DNA of 64,000 nt, taken from NCBI RefSeq assembly GCF_003033885.1, contig NZ_CP024081.1, positions 266,232 to 330,231 of the forward strand, written 5' to 3'. Made by a program: the position numbers and the translations under genes. A model generated the notes under the pieces. It worked only from the letters and a program-made list of their open reading frames with translations. It was not told where the DNA came from and searched no databases. This document shows positions 59,806 through 64,000 of this stretch, one piece after another; the first letter of the stretch is position 1, and each line of letters opens with the position of its first letter. Origin of the DNA: Pseudomonas rhizophila. GTDB lineage: Bacteria; Pseudomonadota; Gammaproteobacteria; Pseudomonadales; Pseudomonadaceae.

Positions 59806-60228
59806 TCAAATCCCCTGGCCGCGCAACCAACTCATCAACTGCGGCAACGGCAATGCCCCGCTCTGGCGCGCCACTTCGCGGCCGTCCTTGAACAGGATCA
59901 GGCTGGGTATCGAGCGGATACCCAGCTGTGCCGATAGCTGCTGGTTGGCTTCGCTGTCGAGCTTGGCCAGGCGGCATTTACCCACCAGTTGCGTGGCGGC
60001 CTGTTCGAACACGGGCGCGAAGGATTTGCATGGCCCGCACCAATCGGCCCACACATCCACCAGTAACGGCAGGTCACCCTTGATCTGGCTGGCATAGTCG
60101 CCTTGCTTGAGTTCGAACGGTTTGCTCAATAACACCTGGGCCTTGCAGCGCCCGCACTTGGGCTCATCGCCCAGGCGTTCGGCGGGGATGCGGTTGAGCC
60201 CGTTGCAGTGGGGGCAGGGGATCAGCAT
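59806..60228 (-). CDS. trxC: Thioredoxin 2
   Basis: A 140-residue thioredoxin with an extra N-terminal zinc ribbon (Cys5, Cys8, Cys25 and Cys28; CPHC and CGRC), which separates TrxC from TrxA. The active site is WCGPC in VDVWADWCGPCKSF. Cis-proline is in IRSIPSLILFKDG. GGAG precedes the ATG at 60228. In other bacteria it is induced by oxidative stress. The C-terminus ends close to the REP at 59706-59797. Confidence 0.95.
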   Translation of the reverse strand: MLIPCPHCNGLNRIPAERLGDEPKCGRCKAQVLLSKPFELKQGDYASQIKGDLPLLVDVWADWCGPCKSFAPVFEQAATQLVGKCRLAKLDSEANQQLSAQLGIRSIPSLILFKDGREVARQSGALPLPQLMSWLRGQGI

Positions 60229-60294
60229 TGGGACAACTCCAGAAAAGATCATTGGTAAAGATTTGACCACCGTGTAGAGCACACCGCAAACACT

Positions 60295-60384
60295 TGTGGG
60301 AGCGAGCCTGCTCGCGATTGCGGCCTGACAGTCAATACGTCATTGACTGTCCTGCCGTCATCGCGAGCGGGCTCGCTCCCACAG
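60295..60384. repeat. REP pair (REPIN-like), GTGGGAGCGAGC family
   Basis: Inverted copies between trxC and the isochorismatase-family gene; one arm carries GCGGGCTCGCTCCCACAG, a slight variant. Confidence 0.9.
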
Positions 60385-60401
60385 GGGTTACGCGTTGCCG
60401 G

Positions 60402-61028
60402 TTACTTCGCGCTGGTCAGCGTGTTGTAGCTGGTCATCAGGTTGCGGTAGTCCGGGATGTGGTTGGAGAACAAGGTCGCCAGCCCTTCCACATCGTTGCG
60501 CCAGTCGCGGTGCAGTTCGCAGGCCAGACCGAACCAGGTCATCAATTGCGCGCCCGAGGAGGACATGCGGTCCCAGGCCGATTGACGGGTCAGCTCGTTG
60601 AAGGTGCCAGAGGCATCGGTGACCACGAACACCTCGAAACCTTCGGCCAGGGCCGACAGTGCCGGGAAGGCTACACAGACTTCCGTGACGACGCCGGCGA
60701 TGATCAGTTGCTTCTTGCCGGTGGCTTTGATCGCCTTGACGAAATCTTCGTTGTCCCAGGCGTTGATCTGGCCGGGACGGGCGATGTACGGCGCGTCCGG
60801 GAACAGGCTCTTGAGCTCGGGCATCAACGGGCCGTTGGGGCCGGTTTCGAAACTGGTGGTGAGGATGGTCGGCAGCTCGAAGTATTTGGCCAGGTCGGCC
60901 AGGGCCAGCACGTTGTTCTTGAAGCGGTCCGGGTCGATGTCACGCACCAGCGACAGCAGGCCAGCCTGGTGGTCCACCAGCAGAACGGCGGCGTTATCTT
61001 TGTCGAGACGCTTGTAGGAAGTGGTCAT
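60402..61028 (-). CDS. Isochorismatase-family hydrolase, YcaC-like
   Basis: A 208-residue cysteine hydrolase. Asp19 (LLVDHQ) and Cys118 (GVVTEVCVAFPA) are members of the usual Asp-Lys/Arg-Cys triad, and the cis-peptide VVTEVC is typical. YcaC-like proteins are multimeric and their substrate is unknown. It is divergent from a LysR gene, which suggests substrate-induced expression. Confidence 0.88.
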   Translation of the reverse strand: MTTSYKRLDKDNAAVLLVDHQAGLLSLVRDIDPDRFKNNVLALADLAKYFELPTILTTSFETGPNGPLMPELKSLFPDAPYIARPGQINAWDNEDFVKAIKATGKKQLIIAGVVTEVCVAFPALSALAEGFEVFVVTDASGTFNELTRQSAWDRMSSSGAQLMTWFGLACELHRDWRNDVEGLATLFSNHIPDYRNLMTSYNTLTSAK

Positions 61029-61053
61029 GGCGTTAGTCCTCTAAGTTTTGGCT

Positions 61054-61068
61054 GCCGAACGGTTCGGC
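61054..61068. promoter_or_regulatory. Perfect 15-bp palindrome between hydrolase and lysR
   Basis: GCCGAAC, central G, GTTCGGC, 26 bases upstream of the hydrolase start. It could be an operator for the divergent LysR regulator. A T-N11-A LysR box was not singled out. Confidence 0.4.
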
Positions 61069-61181
61069 GTGGTTAAAGTTTTCAGTGTTGGTGTGTTGCT
61101 AAGCGATGGACATAGATTAAAACTGGCACCTTTGATGCGCTAGACTGCAAAAATCAGCCTTAGCGTTCTATTTGGAGAACG

Positions 61182-62090
61182 ATCATCGAAGACCTCAACA
61201 CGCTTTACTACTTCACCCAAGTGGTCGAGCACGGCGGTTTCGCCGCCGCCGGCCGAGCGCTGGACATGCCCAAATCGAAGCTCAGCCGGCGCATTGCCCA
61301 ACTGGAAGAACGCCTTGGGGTGCGGTTGATCCATCGCTCCAGTCGTCATTGCTCGTTGACGGAGATCGGCCAGGCCTACTACCAGCGCTGCCTGGCGATG
61401 CGGGTCGAGGCCGAGAGCGCGGCCGAAGTGATCGAGCGCAACCGCTCCGAGCCCCAGGGCCTGGTGCGTATCAGTTGCCCGACAGCGTTGCTCAACAGCT
61501 GGGTCGGGCCGATGCTGACCCGCTACATGCTCAAGTACCCACGGGTGGAGTTGTTCATTGAGAGCACCAACCGCCGGGTCGACCTGATCCATGAGGGTTT
61601 CGATATCGCGTTGCGGGTACGCTTTCCGCCGCTGGAAAACACCGACATGGTCATGAAAGTACTGGGCAATAGCACCCAGTGCCTGGTAGGCAGCCCGGCC
61701 TACCGCGAGCGTCTGTCCTCACCCGCTTCACCGGCGGACCTGCACGGTTTGCCGAGCGTGCACTGGGGGGCGGCGCAGCGTGAATACCAGTGGGAATTGT
61801 TCGGCCCGGACGGCGCCAGCGCGTTGATTCGCCATGAACCACGCATGGTCACCGATGACCTGCTGGCCCTGCGTCACGCGGTACTGGCGGGTATCGGCAT
61901 CGCTCACCTGCCTGCCGTGGTGGTGCGCGAAGACCTGGCTGCTGGCCGGCTGGTGGAATTGGTACCGGGCTGGACGCCCAAGTGCGGGATCGTCCATGCG
62001 ATCTTCGCCTCCCGGCGCGGGTTGCTGCCGTCGGTGCGCACGCTGATTGATTTTCTGGCCGAAGAATTCAGCCAGAGTGATATGGCGTAG
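61182..62090 (+). CDS. LysR-family regulator with apparent ATC start codon
   Basis: Homologous reading begins IEDLNTLYYFTQVVEHGGFAAAGRAL and continues through the helix-turn-helix (MPKSKLSRRIAQLEERLG), so the first real codon should be near 61182. There the sequence after GGAG reads ATC ATC GAA GAC. No ATG, GTG or TTG exists in frame between the upstream stop and GTG 61221, which would remove the first part of the DNA-binding domain. With ATC the protein has 302 residues. Either an ATC start is used or the start codon was lost. It is the likely regulator of the divergent hydrolase. Confidence 0.75.
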   Translation: MIEDLNTLYYFTQVVEHGGFAAAGRALDMPKSKLSRRIAQLEERLGVRLIHRSSRHCSLTEIGQAYYQRCLAMRVEAESAAEVIERNRSEPQGLVRISCPTALLNSWVGPMLTRYMLKYPRVELFIESTNRRVDLIHEGFDIALRVRFPPLENTDMVMKVLGNSTQCLVGSPAYRERLSSPASPADLHGLPSVHWGAAQREYQWELFGPDGASALIRHEPRMVTDDLLALRHAVLAGIGIAHLPAVVVREDLAAGRLVELVPGWTPKCGIVHAIFASRRGLLPSVRTLIDFLAEEFSQSDMA

Positions 62091-62255
62091 GGCGCAGGCA
62101 GCATTACCACCGGATTTCCCTTGTGGGAGTGGACTCACGATCCAGGCATTTTCCCAGGACATTTATCAAGACTGCCATTCATCAGGTGCGCCGCACTGAA
62201 AACGCCCCAGGCCCTCAAAAAACACACAGCACCTGTTCGCAACCCAGGAGGCCCC

Positions 62256-62537
62256 ATGAGCAATCCTCAAGACCCAACCATCCCCCAGGCACCCACCAAC
62301 CCTAACGACGACGGCTTCGTACTCGGCACCGCCGGCCGCGACGAAGACCCGAACGCCGCCCCGTCCTACGCCATCGACCGTCGCCACGAACGGGATGAAC
62401 TGACTCCCGAAGACGCCCGCGGCATGCCCGGCTACCCCGAGAAAAAACCGCCGGCCAAACCGGCTGGTGAAGCAGAGAGTGGCGAGGCAGAACCGGGCAT
62501 CGAGACGCCTGAGCAGGGCAACGATAAGGTGGGGTGA
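62256..62537 (+). CDS. Small hydrophilic, probably disordered protein
   Basis: A 93-residue protein starting MSNPQDPTIPQAPTNPNDDG, with AGGAG five bases before the ATG. It is rich in Pro, Glu, Asp and Lys, has no Cys, and shows no hydrophobic core, so it is probably unfolded. The segment SYAIDRRHERDELTPEDARGMPGY is the only patterned part. I do not know its function. Confidence 0.65.
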   Translation: MSNPQDPTIPQAPTNPNDDGFVLGTAGRDEDPNAAPSYAIDRRHERDELTPEDARGMPGYPEKKPPAKPAGEAESGEAEPGIETPEQGNDKVG

Positions 62538-62635
62538 GCAGGGCTCACATCCGCTCACATTTTTTGCCGAAGTCTTGAAGACTTGAGTGACTAGGCTAAA
62601 AAAATACTTCGGCGACCTTCTGTCTATTTGGCTCT

Positions 62636-62650
62636 ATCGCAATTTGCGAT
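62636..62650. promoter_or_regulatory. Operator palindrome 1 of higBA
   Basis: ATCGCAA, T, TTGCGAT is a perfect 15-bp palindrome 52 bases before higB. HigA-type antitoxins repress their own operon at such sites. The second, imperfect copy is at 62679-62691. Confidence 0.6.
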
Positions 62651-62678
62651 GCGTCCGATCTGTGTTTAACTCCTCCAT

Positions 62679-62691
62679 AGCAAAATGCGAT
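62679..62691. promoter_or_regulatory. Operator palindrome 2 of higBA, imperfect
   Basis: AGCAAAATGCGAT shares the TGCGAT half and part of the other half of the palindrome at 62636. It lies directly before the higB ribosome-binding region. Confidence 0.45.
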
Positions 62692-62702
62692 AAGGACATT
62701 GC

Positions 62703-63000
62703 ATGCATGTGATCACTGAGAAGCGCATCTGGGAGGCCAAGGAAAAAATGGCCGCGCTGCGCCAATTCGCTGGATCAATGGTATCGGCTTATCAAACGCA
62801 CCAGCCCGGCTGACTTCGCTGCGATGAAATCCATTTTTCCCGCAACCGACAAGGTCGGTCCGCTACATGTGTTCGATATTGCTGGCAACAAATTGCGACT
62901 GATTGCCGTGGTTCGCTATCGGCCTCAGCGCTTGTACATCAAATGCGTGCTGGATCATCAGGAATACGACAGAGGCAAGTGGAAGGAGGAAAAGGGATGA
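62703..63000 (+). pseudogene. higB: HigB-type mRNA interferase toxin, frameshifted
   Basis: The frame opens MHVITEKRIWEAKEK and then leaves the family sequence at the A6 run 62744-62749 (GGAAAAAATGG). Skipping one A restores KWPRCANSLDQWYRLIKRTSP and continues, with FPATDKVGPLHVFDI and GNKLRLIAVVRYRPQRLYIKCVLDHQEYD, to the stop at 62998-63000. That is HigB/YgjN length (98 residues). As read, translation ends early after about 38 residues. The ATG of higA overlaps its stop by two bases. It could be a mutation, a sequencing error, or a site of slippage. Confidence 0.82.
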
Positions 63001-63398
63001 GTGCACTAATCGAACAAGTCGCTGCCCATTGGGAGTTTGTGTCGCCCCTGCTGCGCAAACCCGGGAACGAGGAGGACTACGACCGGTTGGTCGCAGCTCT
63101 CGATGAATTGCTGGAATTGATTGGTGAAGACGAAGCCCATCCCCTTATGAGCCTGGTGGACATCATCGGCGAATGGATCGAGGCTTGGGATCACCAACAT
63201 CGGCCAATGCCCAAGGCCAGCGGCGTCGAGACACTTCGCTACCTGATGCGCGAGCATGGGATGAGCCAGAGCGACTTGCCGGGCGTCGGCACCCAGTCGG
63301 TGGTATCGGAGGTGTTGAGCGGCAAGCGCCAGCTCAATTTGAGGCAGATCCGCTGGCTGGCGGGGCGCTTCGGCGTGTCGGTTGAAACCTTTATTTGA
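62997..63398 (+). CDS. higA: HigA-type antitoxin, YgjM-like
   Basis: A 133-residue antitoxin. The N-terminal helical part (MSALIEQVAAHWEFVSPLLR, then DRLVAALDELLELIGEDEAHPL) binds and neutralises toxin. The C-terminal Xre helix-turn-helix (DLPGVGTQSVVSEVLSGKRQLNLRQIRWLAGRFGVS) binds DNA. It corresponds closely to E. coli YgjM/HigA. It is intact although its partner higB is not. Autoregulation through the two palindromes upstream is likely. Confidence 0.9.
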   Translation: MSALIEQVAAHWEFVSPLLRKPGNEEDYDRLVAALDELLELIGEDEAHPLMSLVDIIGEWIEAWDHQHRPMPKASGVETLRYLMREHGMSQSDLPGVGTQSVVSEVLSGKRQLNLRQIRWLAGRFGVSVETFI

Positions 63399-63405
63399 CG
63401 GGTCG

Positions 63406-63496
63406 CTGTGGGAGCAAAGCTTGCTCGCGATACAGGCTCCTCGGTTTATGGGGAAGACCGAGTTGTTTTCATCGCGGGCAAGCCTTGCTCCCACAT
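63406..63496. repeat. REP pair, variant with extra base in each arm
   Basis: Arms GTGGGAGCAAAGCTTGCTCGCGA and, in reverse complement, GTGGGAGCAAGGCTTGCCCGCGA. Both have one base more than the common form, as in the element at 12681-12773. It separates higA from selO. Confidence 0.8.
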
Positions 63497-63522
63497 GCCT
63501 TGCCCTCGCAAGACTGAAGGTT

Positions 63523-64000
<478 letters not shown>

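Noticed and set aside
59706..60384. Closely spaced palindromes as a CRISPR array
   Set aside because: The units are inverted pairs, not direct repeats with regular spacers, and no cas gene is present.

Overview
The window reads as chromosome of a Pseudomonas of the P. fluorescens group. The gene order hslV-hslU-DUF971-phaC1, the mrcA/pilMNOPQ-aroK-aroB-damX-gltBD-hemE block, frequent palindromic elements with the core GTGGGAGCGAGC, and high-GC codon use all point there. No rRNA, tRNA or CRISPR array is visible.

Layout. (1) 1-10 kb: phaC1 (class II PHA synthase, preceded by a GG-N10-GC sigma-54-type promoter), a DUF971 gene, hslU and hslV, a SPOR-domain protein, argS and priA, all on the minus strand. 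(2) 10-24 kb: rpmE, a secreted nuclease, maeB, the divergent mrcA and pilMNOPQ, then aroK, aroB and a DamX-like protein. (3) 24-31 kb: gltB-gltD (glutamate synthase) and hemE. (4) 31-40 kb: an accessory, partly A+T-rich island. It holds a 5'-truncated type II secretion gspM remnant, an MFS transporter with a divergent LysR regulator, a colicin M-type protein followed by a small four-helix membrane protein (likely immunity), an 8-bp tandem repeat upstream of the colicin M-type gene, a thrice-frameshifted antitoxin gene, and a 1350-residue toxin-like protein. (5) 40.4-58.6 kb: one long minus-strand operon of 17 mostly overlapping genes for an aryl polyene-type pigment: chain-length factor, PlsC-like acyltransferase, two ACPs, membrane protein, ligase-dehydratase fusion, glycosyltransferase, LPLAT acyltransferase, aromatic ammonia-lyase, thioesterase, LolA-like carrier, MMPL exporter, CPA2-like antiporter, flavoprotein, methyltransferase, DUF3261 lipoprotein, ketosynthase, dehydratase, ketoreductase and ketosynthase. 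A promoter and a 23-bp palindrome lie in front of it. (6) 58.9-64 kb: a ParA-like ATPase, trxC, an isochorismatase-family hydrolase divergent from a LysR gene that lacks a normal start codon, a small disordered protein, a higBA module with a frameshifted toxin, and the 3' part of selO.

How the genes work together. In the pigment operon the lyase and ligase would make and load an aromatic starter. The ACPs, ketosynthases, chain-length factor, reductase and dehydratases would extend and desaturate the chain. The acyltransferases, LolA-like protein, MMPL exporter and lipoprotein would attach the product to lipid and move it to the outer membrane. pilMNOPQ encode the type IV pilus alignment complex and secretin. 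hslUV form a protease. gltBD assimilate ammonia.

The most notable points are: the colicin M-type gene, in which the alignment with colicin M places a one-codon gap exactly at the catalytic histidine; the two independently damaged toxin-antitoxin loci; the palindrome upstream of the pigment promoter; a transcription terminator inside the first codons of the nuclease gene; and the LysR gene whose apparent start codon is ATC. Homology calls rest on recognised motifs and recalled family sequences; no database search was run.
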